64,000 nucleotides of DNA from GAS368 sp965227745. Lineage in GTDB: Bacteria > Verrucomicrobiota > Verrucomicrobiia > Opitutales > Opitutaceae. Below the pieces are notes generated by a model. It worked only from the letters and a program-made list of their open reading frames with translations, was not told the origin of the DNA and made no database searches. Both the position numbers and the translations under genes were made by a program. Below, in pieces: positions 8,369 to 17,743 of this stretch (positions are counted from its first letter, which is position 1; each line of letters opens with the position of its first letter). The stretch lies in NCBI GenBank assembly GCA_965227745.1, contig OZ245769.1, forward strand, positions 3,534,001-3,598,000, read 5' to 3'.

Positions 8369-11300
8369 TCACGGTGGGAGTTCGTAAATTTCGATTAAAC
8401 CCAAGCCATTTGCGGAAGCAGAACTTAACTGTGCCGAATACGTGCCTGGTTGCAAGGTGACCTGCAAAACCGCGTCTTTGCTGCCCTCCGGCAAGAGAAA
8501 GGCTCCGACGGATTTTTCCGCGGCCACGACGCTCTCCGCCGCGCCTTTATCACCCCAATTGTCATTCTGCGCCAGCAGCAACCCAGTTTGGTCGAACACC
8601 TTAATTAGCGGGTCTGCCACCAGACCGGTGAGGCCAAAAGTGGCCAATCCCGGGCCGACGCCGCGAATCAGCAGATTCTTGGGCCTGTTGCCGATGATAT
8701 TGAACCCGGCGATGAGAACCCCCTCCCCGGCGCCGACCTGACTGCGCGCCGAGACATTTATGAGGCGGCCGTTTTCACGGAGGCTGGCATCGTAAAGCTC
8801 GATGAGCGCGATGCCCGTGCCGCCGCCCGCGGCACTGCACTGCGCGGTAAACGCGCCTCCCGACAGCGAGGTGAGCGTAGCGGCATCTAGGCTACCCGCG
8901 AGTAGCGGGAAGGCTCCGGTGCGCACGGCAGCGGCCGCGACCCCCGAGGTGACAGACCAGTTGTCATTGGAATCGATCAGCTGCGAACCCCGATAAACCA
9001 ACAGCCGTGGATCAGCTAGCGCGGACACCACGCCGAACTGCGTTAACCCCGGCCCAATGCCGCGCACCAAGATCGGCAAACTATCATTGGCGATGACAAA
9101 GCCCACCGTGAGAGTCTGCGCGTCGGAACCGGCCGCGGAACGAATGGAAAGATTCGCGATGCGGCTGCCCTCGACCGCCACGGCGACAGGCTCGCTCAGG
9201 GACGCCGTCGCGCCCGTGCCGACGCGTAACTGGTAATTACCCGTATCCGAGGACCGGACCGCATCGAGGCTCAACGTCGCGCCATTGGCCCCGGGAATTT
9301 CGGCCGAATCCTTGAGCCACTGATAACCCTCCGCTGCACTATCATCCACTCGGATGCTCGTGAGGACCATCGTTTGGCCCTGGGTCAGCGAATTAACCGG
9401 CACACCTTGGCGGATGAGGGAAGGCGACTGCGAAAAAACCACCCGGCCCGCTTGATCGATGGCGAGACCACGAGGCTGCGCGAGGCGCGCGGCGGGGCCG
9501 ATGGCATCCACTCGGCCGCTCGTATCGGGGACATTGGCCGTGGGAATAATCCCCGCGACCGTCGACACAATGCCAGTCGGGGAGATTTTACGGATGGCAT
9601 TGTTGCCCGAGTCGGTGACGAACAGATTTCCCGTGGCATCGACGGCCACATCGGTCGGGGTATCGAAGCGCGCGAGGTCGGCGCGCCCGTCGAGAGCGCC
9701 CTTCACCCCACGACCGCCGGCGATCGTCGTCACCACGCCCGAAGGCGTGACTTTGCGAATCGTATGATTGACCCAATCCGCGACGAAGAGATTTCCGGTG
9801 CTGTCGATACCGAGGCCCTGGGGTTGGTTAAAAAGCGCGGCGGTGCCGGTGCCGTCCGCGTAGCCGGAAGTGCCGCTCTTCCCAGCGAGAGTGGTCACTA
9901 CGCCCGCTGGTGTGATGCGGCGAATGGCGTGATTGTACGTATCCGCGACGAAGACGTTGCCGCTGCCATCCACCACGAGTGCGGTGGGAGAATTGAAGCG
10001 CGCCCCGGTGCCCGTACCGTCGATGCCGCCGCGCGCTCCCGGGCTTCCGGCAAACACCACGGCCGGGCCTGTCGTGGGAATTTTATAAACAGCGCAATTG
10101 AGTCCATCGGCGACATACACCGTGCCCGCGGCATCCACCGCGACATCCGTCGGCTGCTCAAGCAGTGCGCCCGTGGCCAGCGTGGAAACTGTGCCGGAAG
10201 GGGCGATTTTGCGGATGGATCTCCCAAACATATCGGCCACGTAAATATTCCCCACCGCATCGAGTGCGACGCCCTGCGGTGCCGCGAGCGTCACGCCGGG
10301 CGTGGCGATCGTGCTGACGCGCAGGGGCACGACCACCACCGGGGCATCGACGGAGAGGCGAGCCGCGGCGCTTGTCGCGGTGGTGCTGCCCGTGGACACC
10401 ACGACCCGGAAGCTATCGCCACTCATCGCGGTGGTCACCCCGCTCACAGACATTACCGACGAAGTCGTGCCCGAATAGCTGCCACCCTCGGAAAGCGCCG
10501 CCCACGTCGTGGAGCCGTTAACCTGCCTTTGCCATTGATAACTGAGGGCAGGATTGCCATTGGCGCCGACGCTGAAAGTGGCGGTCTGGCCGGCGGGGAT
10601 CGTCTGCGATTGTGGATCGTAAACCACCCGGGCCGAAACCGGCACATTCACGGCCTTGCGTACGGCACTCGCATAGAAAGCAGAGAGATAGACCGTGCCT
10701 CCCGCATCGACCGCCACGGCCCCAAAGATGCCTGAAGCGACCTCGACCCCCACGCCAAGCGAGGAACTAGGCGGCGCAAGGGGCGAGCCCACGACCGTGC
10801 TCACCTGCCCCGCCGTGGAAATGTGCCGAAGTGCCCCTCCATCGATCACGAACAAATTTCCGTTCGCATCGCAGGCGAGACTGGAGGGAGCCAAAAACCG
10901 TCCGGCTGCCAGGGAGCCATCGTTTCTCGCCTTTGATCCCAGTTGGCCGGCGAACGTCGTCACCACGCCCGCCGGAGTGACTTTGCGGATCCGCTGGTTG
11001 AAAGGCTCGCTAACATAAATGTTTCCGGCGGCGTCGATGGCCATGCCATAGATTTCGCCAAATTGCGCAGCCACCCCCGCTCCATCTGCCGTACCCGGAA
11101 CTGAACCGGCCAGCGCAACAAAGGTCCCATCGGGCATTATCCGTCCTACTTTTGAGTCCCGGGCCGCGAAAAGATTTCCCTGACGATCCACTGCCAGCTT
11201 ACCGCCAAAATATCGGGCGATCGTCGTCACCACACCGGCAGAGGTCACCCTGCGCACCGAGACCGCATCCGAGACATACACCGTGCCGGCGGAATCCACC

Positions 11301-11638
11301 GCGAGCGAGGAGGGCTGCCAAAACGTCGCTCCGGCACCCGTGCCGTCCTGCGCGAGAGAAGGAAGGCCGCTCCCGGCGAGAAAGCCCTGCACTCCTGCGG
11401 GAGTCACCGTACGGATCACCCCGTAGATCTGATCCAGCACATATAATTTGCCCGATCCATCCACGGCCACATCGATCGGACCACCGCTGACGGTGCCCGG
11501 CACCAGGGCGCCCTGGCTGGTCACAGCGTTTAACTCCACGAAGGGATTTACCGTGAGACTTTGTGCGAGCGCAGATGCCGCAGCGATCAAGGCCCCGGCG
11601 AACGCCACGCAGACCATTTTCCATACCGAGCGAAGCAT
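8369..11638 (-). CDS. Large secreted NHL-repeat / Ig-like repeat protein
   Basis: The ATG at 11638 gives a clear signal peptide (MLRSVWKMVCVAFAGALIAA, cleavage after ALAQ); an upstream in-frame start would bury it, so I rejected it. The mature protein of about 1,060 residues has two blocks of NHL beta-propeller repeats, recognisable by recurring G.IY V.D...IRK.TP.G.V.T.AG units, separated by an Ig-like segment (SYQWQRQ). A second Ig-like segment (GYQWLKDSAEIPG) follows. The C-terminus has two repeats around ILVRGIGPGL and LLIRGVGPGL, a pattern common in secreted verrucomicrobial proteins. NHL propellers usually bind proteins or glycans. No enzymatic residues are seen. Confidence 0.82.
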   Translation of the reverse strand: MLRSVWKMVCVAFAGALIAAASALAQSLTVNPFVELNAVTSQGALVPGTVSGGPIDVAVDGSGKLYVLDQIYGVIRTVTPAGVQGFLAGSGLPSLAQDGTGAGATFWQPSSLAVDSAGTVYVSDAVSVRRVTSAGVVTTIARYFGGKLAVDRQGNLFAARDSKVGRIMPDGTFVALAGSVPGTADGAGVAAQFGEIYGMAIDAAGNIYVSEPFNQRIRKVTPAGVVTTFAGQLGSKARNDGSLAAGRFLAPSSLACDANGNLFVIDGGALRHISTAGQVSTVVGSPLAPPSSSLGVGVEVASGIFGAVAVDAGGTVYLSAFYASAVRKAVNVPVSARVVYDPQSQTIPAGQTATFSVGANGNPALSYQWQRQVNGSTTWAALSEGGSYSGTTSSVMSVSGVTTAMSGDSFRVVVSTGSTTATSAAARLSVDAPVVVVPLRVSTIATPGVTLAAPQGVALDAVGNIYVADMFGRSIRKIAPSGTVSTLATGALLEQPTDVAVDAAGTVYVADGLNCAVYKIPTTGPAVVFAGSPGARGGIDGTGTGARFNSPTALVVDGSGNVFVADTYNHAIRRITPAGVVTTLAGKSGTSGYADGTGTAALFNQPQGLGIDSTGNLFVADWVNHTIRKVTPSGVVTTIAGGRGVKGALDGRADLARFDTPTDVAVDATGNLFVTDSGNNAIRKISPTGIVSTVAGIIPTANVPDTSGRVDAIGPAARLAQPRGLAIDQAGRVVFSQSPSLIRQGVPVNSLTQGQTMVLTSIRVDDSAAEGYQWLKDSAEIPGANGATLSLDAVRSSDTGNYQLRVGTGATASLSEPVAVAVEGSRIANLSIRSAAGSDAQTLTVGFVIANDSLPILVRGIGPGLTQFGVVSALADPRLLVYRGSQLIDSNDNWSVTSGVAAAAVRTGAFPLLAGSLDAATLTSLSGGAFTAQCSAAGGGTGIALIELYDASLRENGRLINVSARSQVGAGEGVLIAGFNIIGNRPKNLLIRGVGPGLATFGLTGLVADPLIKVFDQTGLLLAQNDNWGDKGAAESVVAAEKSVGAFLLPEGSKDAVLQVTLQPGTYSAQLSSASANGLGLIEIYELPP

Positions 11639-11775
11639 GGCGCTATATAAATAACCCCATAGACCAAGCACAATACAAAGCTCACCTATGGGCGGGACGA
11701 AACCGGTCCGTCGCGCCACGGGCAAAAAACGCAGAACGCAGAACTAGGGATGCTCTATCGGTCGATCCATTCAGC

Positions 11776-12705
11776 TCAGACGCGAGTCCGGAAATACGCG
11801 ATGGTGCGGCCGAGGCCTTCTTCGAGCGGGACTTTCGGTTCCCAGCCGCCGAGGTGCTTTTGGGCGAGGGTGATGTCGGGGCGGCGCTGCTTGGGATCGT
11901 CGGACGGGAGGGGCTTGTGGACGATCTTCGATTTGCCACCGACAAGCTTCAGGGTGAGCTCGGCGAGTTGCAGCATGGTGAACTCGCCCGGGTTTCCACA
12001 GTTAAGCGGGCCGACGGTCTCAGTTTGCGCCATGAAGCGGACGAAGCCCTCGATTAGGTCGTCGACATAGCAGAACGAGCGAGTCTGCGAGCCATCACCA
12101 TAGATCGTGATATCCTGGCCGCGGAGAGCTTGTACGATAAAATTGGATACGACGCGGCCATCGGCCTCGTGCATGCGGGGGCCGTAGGTGTTGAAGATGC
12201 GGATGACACGGATATCGACCTTGTTTTCGCGGTGGTAGTCGAAGAAAAGCGTCTCGGCGCAGCGCTTGCCCTCGTCGTAGCAGGAGCGTTTGCCGATGGG
12301 ATTGACGTTACCCCAATAGCTTTCCGGCTGCGGGTGAACCTGCGGATCGCCGTAGACTTCGGAGGTGGAGGCTTGGAAGACGCGGGCCCGCGTGCGCTTG
12401 GCGAGGCCGAGGCAATTGATCGCGCCCATCACCGAGGTCTTGATCGTCTTGATCGGATTGTACTGGTAGTGCGGCGGCGAAGCGGGGCAGGCGAGATTGT
12501 AGATCTGATCGACCTCGAACTTGAACGGATCGATCACGTCGTGGCGCACAAACTCGAAGTTCGGGTGCCCCATCAAGTGGGCGATGTTGAGCTTCCGCCC
12601 GGTAAACAGGTTGTCGATGGCCACGACTTCGTGACCGTCCTTGAGGAGGCGTTCGCAGAGATGGGACCCGAGGAAACCGGCGCCGCCGGTGACGAGAATG
12701 CGCAT
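11776..12705 (-). CDS. UDP-glucuronate decarboxylase (UDP-xylose synthase), extended SDR
   Basis: This enzyme converts UDP-glucuronate to UDP-xylose for polysaccharide synthesis. The 309-residue protein has the NAD-binding GGAGFLGSHL at the start, the family signature NLACPASPPHYQYNPI, a catalytic TSEVYGDP region and the YxxxK motif YDEGK. The close match to the UXS subgroup, including RIFNTYGPRM and GDGSQTRSFCYVDDLI, makes it more likely than a generic epimerase. The promoter should lie in the long gap to its right. It may feed the exopolysaccharide genes further right, which is inference. Confidence 0.9.
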   Translation of the reverse strand: MRILVTGGAGFLGSHLCERLLKDGHEVVAIDNLFTGRKLNIAHLMGHPNFEFVRHDVIDPFKFEVDQIYNLACPASPPHYQYNPIKTIKTSVMGAINCLGLAKRTRARVFQASTSEVYGDPQVHPQPESYWGNVNPIGKRSCYDEGKRCAETLFFDYHRENKVDIRVIRIFNTYGPRMHEADGRVVSNFIVQALRGQDITIYGDGSQTRSFCYVDDLIEGFVRFMAQTETVGPLNCGNPGEFTMLQLAELTLKLVGGKSKIVHKPLPSDDPKQRRPDITLAQKHLGGWEPKVPLEEGLGRTIAYFRTRV

Positions 12706-13251
12706 GGTGATAGGTCCCCGTAGTGAAGGGAAAGCACGCGGGCTTGGCGAGCGCGGGATTTACGCCACACGGAGGAACAGGTGGCGACGAGTAAGACGGC
12801 CTGACGCTGACGCAAAATTCTAAACCGAGGAATCGGGCACCGAAGCCAAGGCAGGAGGATTCGCGGCGGCCAAACCCCAATTCCCTCTTTGGCGGTGCAT
12901 CCACGTTTCGGATACACAGAATGATCCGCCGCTCCCTCCAAACGATCGAAAGCATGGGCTGTTCCCCTTAAAGCCTCAGGAAAACTCTTTCCGTCACGCC
13001 CCGCAGACAACCCACAAGACACTATAAAACAGCAAGATAACCAATAAACCGAAGGGATTTTAGCTAACCTCGATCTTGCATTTTTCGGCCATGAGCACCC
13101 CACGGAACCGCCGCGATTTGGGCGCGGTCCATACGGCGCGCATCACCAAAATACCTGCGCAATCGGCCACCGGGAACGCAGTTTTCGGTGGGAGAACACC
13201 ACGGGAAGAAGCGCAACCGCTCTTCTCACCAAACCCTGCTAGGAACACCAA
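12706..13251. other. Divergent intergenic region
   Basis: No supported gene lies in this 546-base gap between two divergently transcribed genes. A 63-codon frame on the minus strand (13060-13251) resembles nothing I know and is probably chance. The region should contain both promoters. I see no clear hairpin or riboswitch. Confidence 0.4.
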
Positions 13252-13956
13252 ATGAAATCATCGTCTTCTATTGCCTTTGTTGTCGCCGCCCTGCTGTGCG
13301 GCGGCGCAGCCCAAGCCCAGTCCATCACGGCGCCCTCGCCCTCGAATTCCGTCCGGAATAATCCCGGCGTGCTGGGCCAGAGTTTCACCGATTTGCGGTT
13401 CGGGTACGAGAATGTCCGTCACTCCGACGCTGACGCTTACGATGCGGGAATCTCCGGTAATGTGCCGGTCGCCCGAGGCGTGGACGTCGGTTTCGGGTAC
13501 GACTATTACTGGGAGAACAACAGCCCCGGCCCCATCGCGGGCACGCACTATGACGCCCATTACCACCAGCTCGCGACCAACGCGAATTTCTATATGCCGC
13601 TCCAAGGCGGCGTGAAGCCCTTCGTCGGCGCCGCCATCGGCTACCAATGGGCGCGCGCGGATTTCTCCTCGCCCTTCACCTCCTCGCGCCCGGTGCGGTT
13701 TCAAGATAACAATTGGGTGTGGGGCGCTTCCGCCGGTGTCGAAGTTCCGGCAGGTGCGTGGGCGTTTACGCCGCGTATCTCCTATTCGGATACGATGACG
13801 AACAACAGCTACGGCACGTGGCACTACGGCGCCGAAGCTCATCACTGGTTTACCGAAAAACTCGGCGGCTACCTCGATGCCACCTTCCATGACCCGCAGC
13901 ATGGGTACGGGCCCGAGTCGTGGACCTACACGGCCGGCATGCGGTTTCGTTTTTGA
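13252..13956 (+). CDS. Small outer-membrane beta-barrel protein
   Basis: This 234-residue protein starts with a signal peptide (MKSSSSIAFVVAALLCGGAA, then QAQ). The mature part alternates polar and aromatic residues as in beta strands: DLRFGYENV, VDVGFGYDYYWE, FVGAAIGYQWA, WTYTAGMRFRF. It ends in phenylalanine, the outer-membrane barrel signature read by BamA. The predicted topology is about 8 strands, as in OmpX/OmpA-barrel families. Function is unknown. It is a single gene followed by a hairpin terminator. Confidence 0.78.
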   Translation: MKSSSSIAFVVAALLCGGAAQAQSITAPSPSNSVRNNPGVLGQSFTDLRFGYENVRHSDADAYDAGISGNVPVARGVDVGFGYDYYWENNSPGPIAGTHYDAHYHQLATNANFYMPLQGGVKPFVGAAIGYQWARADFSSPFTSSRPVRFQDNNWVWGASAGVEVPAGAWAFTPRISYSDTMTNNSYGTWHYGAEAHHWFTEKLGGYLDATFHDPQHGYGPESWTYTAGMRFRF

Positions 13957-14049
13957 GCCGCAGGTCATTCTCGGCATGCGGCGCAGTTCTAACGGTGCGG
14001 CATGGAAAACCCACCGTTTAAACTGCCTCCGGTAATGGTATGAGACAAT

Positions 14050-14087
14050 GAAAGAGCGGGTCCCGTGAGGGTCCGCTCTTTTTGTAT
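14050..14087 (+). terminator. Rho-independent terminator
   Basis: The hairpin AAAGAGCGGGTCCC / GGGTCCGCTCTTT with a GTGA loop is followed by a run of T on the plus strand. It lies about 95 bases after the barrel gene and just before the convergent end of tgt. Confidence 0.75.
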
Positions 14088-14103
14088 CCGGGGACCGACA
14101 ACC

Positions 14104-15249
14104 TCACTTCCCAACCCGCGCCGCCGCGCCCGCTTCGTATCGCTCGATCCATGCCCGGTGCCACGAGCCGTAGTCGCCGGCCTCGATGTGGGCGCGGGCC
14201 TGCGCCATGAGATCGAGGTAAAAGTGCAGGTTGTGGAGCGTGCAGAGGGTGCAGGCGAGGATCTCGCCCGACACCGTGAGGTGCCGCAGGTACGAGCGCG
14301 AAAAGCGCGCGGTGTAGTTGTCGAGGCCTTCGACGATCGGGCGCTTGTCGGCGCGGTATTGCTCGTTGCGCAGATTCATCGGGCCGTCGGGCGTAAAGAC
14401 GAGGCCGTTACGCGCCACGCGGCTCGGCAGCACGCAATCAAACATATCCACGCCCAGCGCGACCATCTTGAGTAACTGTGGCGGCGTGCCCAGGCCCATG
14501 GTGTAACGCGGCTTGTCGGCCGGCATGAAAGGCGTGGTCGCCGCGACCTGTTTCAACATCTCCGGCTCCGGCTCACCCACGCTTACCCCGCCCACGGCGT
14601 AGCCGGGGAAATCCAGCGCCGCGAGCGACTCCGCGGCCTCGCGGCGCAGATCGTCGAAGGTCGAACCCTGCACGATGGCAAACACGTGATGGCCATTGGC
14701 GAGAAAGCCACTGTCGGTCGCGATCTGCTTGCACTGTCCTGCCCACTTGTAACTGCGCGCGACGGCTTGGGCGCAGGCATCGCGTTCGCAGGGCCAGGGC
14801 GGGCACTCGTCGATTACCATCGCGATGTCGCTCCCTAGATTCTGCTGGATGCCCATGACCTCCTTGGGCCCGAGGAAGAGCTTCGCGCCGTCGAGGTGGG
14901 ATTGAAAGGCCACGCCGTCGTCGCGGATGTCGCGGAGCTTCGCCAGCGAGAAGACCTGAAAGCCGCCGCTGTCCGTGAGGATCGGGCCATCCCAGCCCAT
15001 GAATTGGTGCAGGCCGCCCATGTCGCGCACCAGTTCGCTGCCGGGGCGGAGGTTGAGGTGGTAGGTATTGCCAAGGATGATCTGGGAACCGATCTCCTTG
15101 AGGTGGGCGGGGGTGAGCGATTTTACCGTCCCCTGCGTGCCGACGGGCATGAAGATGGGCGTCTCGATGGTCCCGTGCCGCGTACGCAGCCGCGCGCGAC
15201 GGGCGGCCGTGACTGTGTCGGTCTTCAGGAGTTGGAAGTGTTCGGGCAT
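14104..15249 (-). CDS. tgt: Queuine tRNA-ribosyltransferase (tRNA-guanine transglycosylase)
   Basis: Tgt swaps guanine-34 for preQ1 in tRNAs with GUN anticodons on the way to queuosine. Length (381 residues) is typical. The catalytic aspartates are visible in ILTDSGGFQVFSL and VDMFDCVLPSR. The queuosine-pocket GVSVGEP and YTMGLGTPPQLL are also present. Oddly, the usual zinc ligands CxCxxC before the Y-S-R-A-Y-L-x-H-L stretch are missing: the matching segment reads GLDNYTARFSRSYLRHL. The fourth ligand, His of THIHN-type segments, seems kept in CTLCTLHNLHFY, where two new cysteines precede it. It is probably still a Tgt, but its metal site differs. Confidence 0.92.
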   Translation of the reverse strand: MPEHFQLLKTDTVTAARRARLRTRHGTIETPIFMPVGTQGTVKSLTPAHLKEIGSQIILGNTYHLNLRPGSELVRDMGGLHQFMGWDGPILTDSGGFQVFSLAKLRDIRDDGVAFQSHLDGAKLFLGPKEVMGIQQNLGSDIAMVIDECPPWPCERDACAQAVARSYKWAGQCKQIATDSGFLANGHHVFAIVQGSTFDDLRREAAESLAALDFPGYAVGGVSVGEPEPEMLKQVAATTPFMPADKPRYTMGLGTPPQLLKMVALGVDMFDCVLPSRVARNGLVFTPDGPMNLRNEQYRADKRPIVEGLDNYTARFSRSYLRHLTVSGEILACTLCTLHNLHFYLDLMAQARAHIEAGDYGSWHRAWIERYEAGAAARVGK

Positions 15250-15331
15250 CGGAAGGGCAAACCCTGTCCCACGCTTGACCCGGTGGTCAATCCGCTAGGT
15301 AGTATGGACGCATCCGTATCTCGCGACCACC

Positions 15332-15898
15332 GTGCTCCTCGTCATCGACAACTACGACTCGTTCACCTTCAACCTCGTCCAATACTTTGGCCAGTTGGGC
15401 GTGACGCAGCGCGTCTTCCGCAACAACGAGATCACCCCCGCCGAGGCGGTCGCGCTCAATCCTGACCGCGTGCTGCTGTCCCCCGGCCCCTGCTCCCCGC
15501 GCGAGGCCGGCGTGACGCTCGACATCATCAAGGCTTTTGAGGGCAAAAAGCCCATTCTCGGCGTCTGCCTCGGCCACCAGTCCATCGGCCACTACTACGG
15601 CGGCAACGTGATCCGCGCCGGCCGGCTGATGCACGGCAAGACCTCGCCGATTTTGCACAAGGACACCGACGTGTTCAAAGGCATGCCGCAGGGCTTCGCC
15701 GCCACGCGCTACCACTCGCTCCTCGTCGAAAAATCGACCTTTCCAAAAGACCTCGAGATCACGGCGGAAACCGCCGAGGGCGAAGTCATGGGGCTGCGTC
15801 ACAAGACGTTACCCATCTGGGGCGTGCAGTTCCACCCCGAGTCCATCGCGACCGAGGGCGGCATGCGCATCCTCGAGAACTTCCTGAAGCTCAACTAA
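15332..15898 (+). CDS. pabA: Glutamine amidotransferase of anthranilate / aminodeoxychorismate synthase
   Basis: This class I glutaminase subunit supplies ammonia to the chorismate-using partner that makes anthranilate (tryptophan) or aminodeoxychorismate (folate). The 188-residue protein shows LVIDNYDSFTFNLVQYFG, SPGPCSPREAG, the nucleophile cysteine in GVCLGHQSIG, MHGKTSPI, and the His-Glu pair in QFHPESIATE. No component I is next to it, so the partner cannot be chosen; MHGKTS and the stand-alone location fit PabA or an amphibolic TrpG. The start is a GTG at 15332; the nearby ATG at 15304 is out of frame. Confidence 0.88.
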   Translation: MLLVIDNYDSFTFNLVQYFGQLGVTQRVFRNNEITPAEAVALNPDRVLLSPGPCSPREAGVTLDIIKAFEGKKPILGVCLGHQSIGHYYGGNVIRAGRLMHGKTSPILHKDTDVFKGMPQGFAATRYHSLLVEKSTFPKDLEITAETAEGEVMGLRHKTLPIWGVQFHPESIATEGGMRILENFLKLN

Positions 15899-16032
15899 GC
15901 GGAACCGGGCCGCTGGCCGCGGGCCTAAGAGGTGAATAACTTCTTGTGGTCGCGTATTGCGTCGCACCGTGGCGAGCCCTAATACGTCTCTCGTCCTTAG
16001 ACATTCGCTATTAGCCATTTCCCAAACCCTGC

Positions 16033-16500
16033 ATGCGTTGCCCTAAGTGCACTTCCATCGAAGATAAGGTGATCGACTCCCGCATCAGCAAGGAGGGCTC
16101 GACCATCCGCCGCCGGCGTGAATGCCTCGAGTGCGGTCACCGCTACAGCACCACCGAAGCCGTTGTCCGCGACGGCGTGGTCGTCATCAAGCGCGATGGC
16201 CGCCGCGAGGAATTCGACCGCGAAAAGCTCGTCCGCGCCGTCCGCGCGGCCTGCCACAAGCGCCCGGTCGACCTCGAACAGATCACGATGCTGGTCGAGG
16301 ATGTGATGGATGCCCTCGAGGGGCAGTTCGAAAGCGAGATCCCTTCCCGCGCCATCGGCGAGGGCGTGATGCAGCGTCTCCGTCATGTCGACCAAGTGGC
16401 CTACGTGCGCTTCGCCAGCATCTACAAACAATTCCGCGACGTGACCGAATTCGTCGACGAGATCACCGCGCTCAAACCGAAGACCAAGGCCGCGGAGTAA
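16033..16500 (+). CDS. nrdR: Transcriptional repressor NrdR
   Basis: NrdR senses ATP/dATP and represses ribonucleotide reductase genes. The 155-residue protein opens with the zinc ribbon MRCPKCTSIEDKVIDSR...CLECGHRYST, giving two CxxC pairs. An ATP-cone domain follows (VVIKRDGRREEFDREKLVRA) and then the typical VAYVRFASIYKQF. Length and order match the family. The nrd genes it would control are not in this window. Confidence 0.96.
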   Translation: MRCPKCTSIEDKVIDSRISKEGSTIRRRRECLECGHRYSTTEAVVRDGVVVIKRDGRREEFDREKLVRAVRAACHKRPVDLEQITMLVEDVMDALEGQFESEIPSRAIGEGVMQRLRHVDQVAYVRFASIYKQFRDVTEFVDEITALKPKTKAAE

Positions 16501-16537
16501 GTGTGAAAGCCAAAAGCTTTCCAACGCTCTGATTTTT

Positions 16538-16642
16538 AACCACGGATGGACACTGATGAACACGGATAAAAACTAGATCGAATCGCGCCGGACCACGCTA
16601 TCCGTGGTTTGAATCCGTGTTCATCTGTGTCCATCCGTGGTT
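16538..16642. repeat. Inverted pair of a dispersed 30-base repeat
   Basis: The arms 16538-16567 (AACCACGGATGGACACTGAT, then GAACACGGAT) and 16613-16642 are near-perfect reverse complements. They form a large hairpin between nrdR and the next gene. Similar low-complexity phrases are common between genes in several environmental phyla. Confidence 0.7.
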
Positions 16643-16694
16643 TCTCCTTCTGGTCGTTTTGTTTTCTCGCCCTTAGGCTCACTCCCGTCCCTTC

Positions 16695-17201
16695 ATGCCC
16701 ACCGCCTCCCGCGACGATCTGCGCCGGCTGCATTTTATCGACGCGCTCTTTGCCCACGTCACGGGCCACGATCTGTACCTCGCGAGCCAGATCAAGGGTG
16801 CGATAACCTTCAGCCTCGCCGAACTCGAAGCCCAGAGCGCCGAGCACCCTGAGCTGGCCTCGACGTACGACGCCGCGTTCAACGCCGCCGCCGCCGAACT
16901 CCTCGCGAAGCTGTTCGCGCACTTGCCCAAGCACGGCTTTTTCCACTGGGACGCCTCGCTCACCCTCGCCTCCGCCACGCCGCTGTTCACGCGCGCCGAG
17001 ATCATGACCGGCCTGAAAAAACTCGCGCCCTTCCGCGAGTCCACCCTGCTCGTCACCAATCTCCGCCCCGCCCTCATCCCGCCCACGCACCGCGCCACGC
17101 CGCGCCGCCAGCGCGACTACGAGGAAGCCCTCGCCTTTATCCGCGACCTCGCCGCCGCCCGCACCGTGCGCGGATCGAATCTCCAACTGCTGTTTCTCTA
17201 A
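16695..17201 (+). CDS. Hypothetical protein
   Basis: I do not recognise this 168-residue protein. It is soluble, with no signal peptide or membrane segment, and is rich in alanine and leucine helices. A central segment (HLPKHGFFHWDASLTLASAT) looks the most structured, and a Thr/Arg-rich turn (THRATPRRQRDYEEAL) precedes the last helix. Codon use and third-position GC look like those of its neighbours, which supports a real gene. It lies alone between two repeats. Confidence 0.55.
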   Translation: MPTASRDDLRRLHFIDALFAHVTGHDLYLASQIKGAITFSLAELEAQSAEHPELASTYDAAFNAAAAELLAKLFAHLPKHGFFHWDASLTLASATPLFTRAEIMTGLKKLAPFRESTLLVTNLRPALIPPTHRATPRRQRDYEEALAFIRDLAAARTVRGSNLQLLFL

Positions 17202-17276
17202 CACGAAAGGTGCGAGTGCAGCGGAGGCAGACCTACCCCGCCGCCCCTTCCATACTCCCCTAAAATACCTTCACCC

Positions 17277-17304
17277 TTTCGTGTATTTCGTGTGTTTCGT
17301 GGTT
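17277..17304 (+). repeat. Short tandem phrase repeat
   Basis: Three imperfect tandem copies of TTTCGTG(T)(G/A)T occur just before the HIT gene. It is the same kind of dispersed low-complexity phrase as at 16538 and 53466. Confidence 0.5.
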
Positions 17305-17338
17305 CCCCTTCCGTCCCTTTATCCCCACCCCTCTCGCG

Positions 17339-17680
17339 ATGACCAAAACGATTTTTCAACGCATCATCGACCGCGAAATCCCCGCCAAGATCGAGCACGA
17401 GGACGAGCAGTGCATCGTCCTCCACGACATCCAGCCGCAAGCTCCGGTGCATCTTCTGATCATCCCGAAGCAGCTCATCGCGCGCGTCAGCGAAACCACC
17501 GCCGCCGATGAAGCCGTGCTCGGTCACCTCATCGCCGTGGCGGGCGTCGTCGCGAAAAAGCTCAACCTCGCGGAGGGCTTCCGCCTCGTGATCAATAACG
17601 GCCCGCACGCCTGCGAATCCGTCCCGCACCTCCACGTCCACCTCCTCGCCCAGCGCCAGATGACGTGGCCCCCGGGCTGA
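17339..17680 (+). CDS. HIT-family purine nucleoside phosphoramidase (HinT-like)
   Basis: Proteins of this family hydrolyse nucleoside phosphoramidates such as AMP-lysine. The 113-residue protein begins with IFQRIIDREIPAKIEHEDE and ends with the histidine triad HLHVHLLAQRQM, with the conserved NNGPHACESVPH just before it. Length is exactly that of bacterial HinT. A 10-base-pair hairpin follows the stop. Confidence 0.94.
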   Translation: MTKTIFQRIIDREIPAKIEHEDEQCIVLHDIQPQAPVHLLIIPKQLIARVSETTAADEAVLGHLIAVAGVVAKKLNLAEGFRLVINNGPHACESVPHLHVHLLAQRQMTWPPG

Positions 17681-17699
17681 GGAGGATCGGTTTCCCGAT

Positions 17700-17734
17700 A
17701 AACGGAAGCCACCCCCTCGGGACCGCTTCCGTTT
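17700..17734. terminator. Bidirectional hairpin terminator candidate
   Basis: A perfect 10-base-pair stem (AAACGGAAGC / GCTTCCGTTT) with a 15-base loop lies between two converging genes. The short T run on each strand would allow termination in both directions. Confidence 0.65.
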
Positions 17735-17743
17735 CGACAACGC

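Noticed and set aside
6236..8398. 720-codon plus-strand frame across secA
   Set aside because: It lies wholly opposite secA motifs and has no recognisable domain; long antisense frames are expected at this GC content.
13060..13251. 63-codon minus-strand frame before the barrel gene
   Set aside because: No homology is recognised; it sits in the likely promoter region and has no ribosome-binding site.
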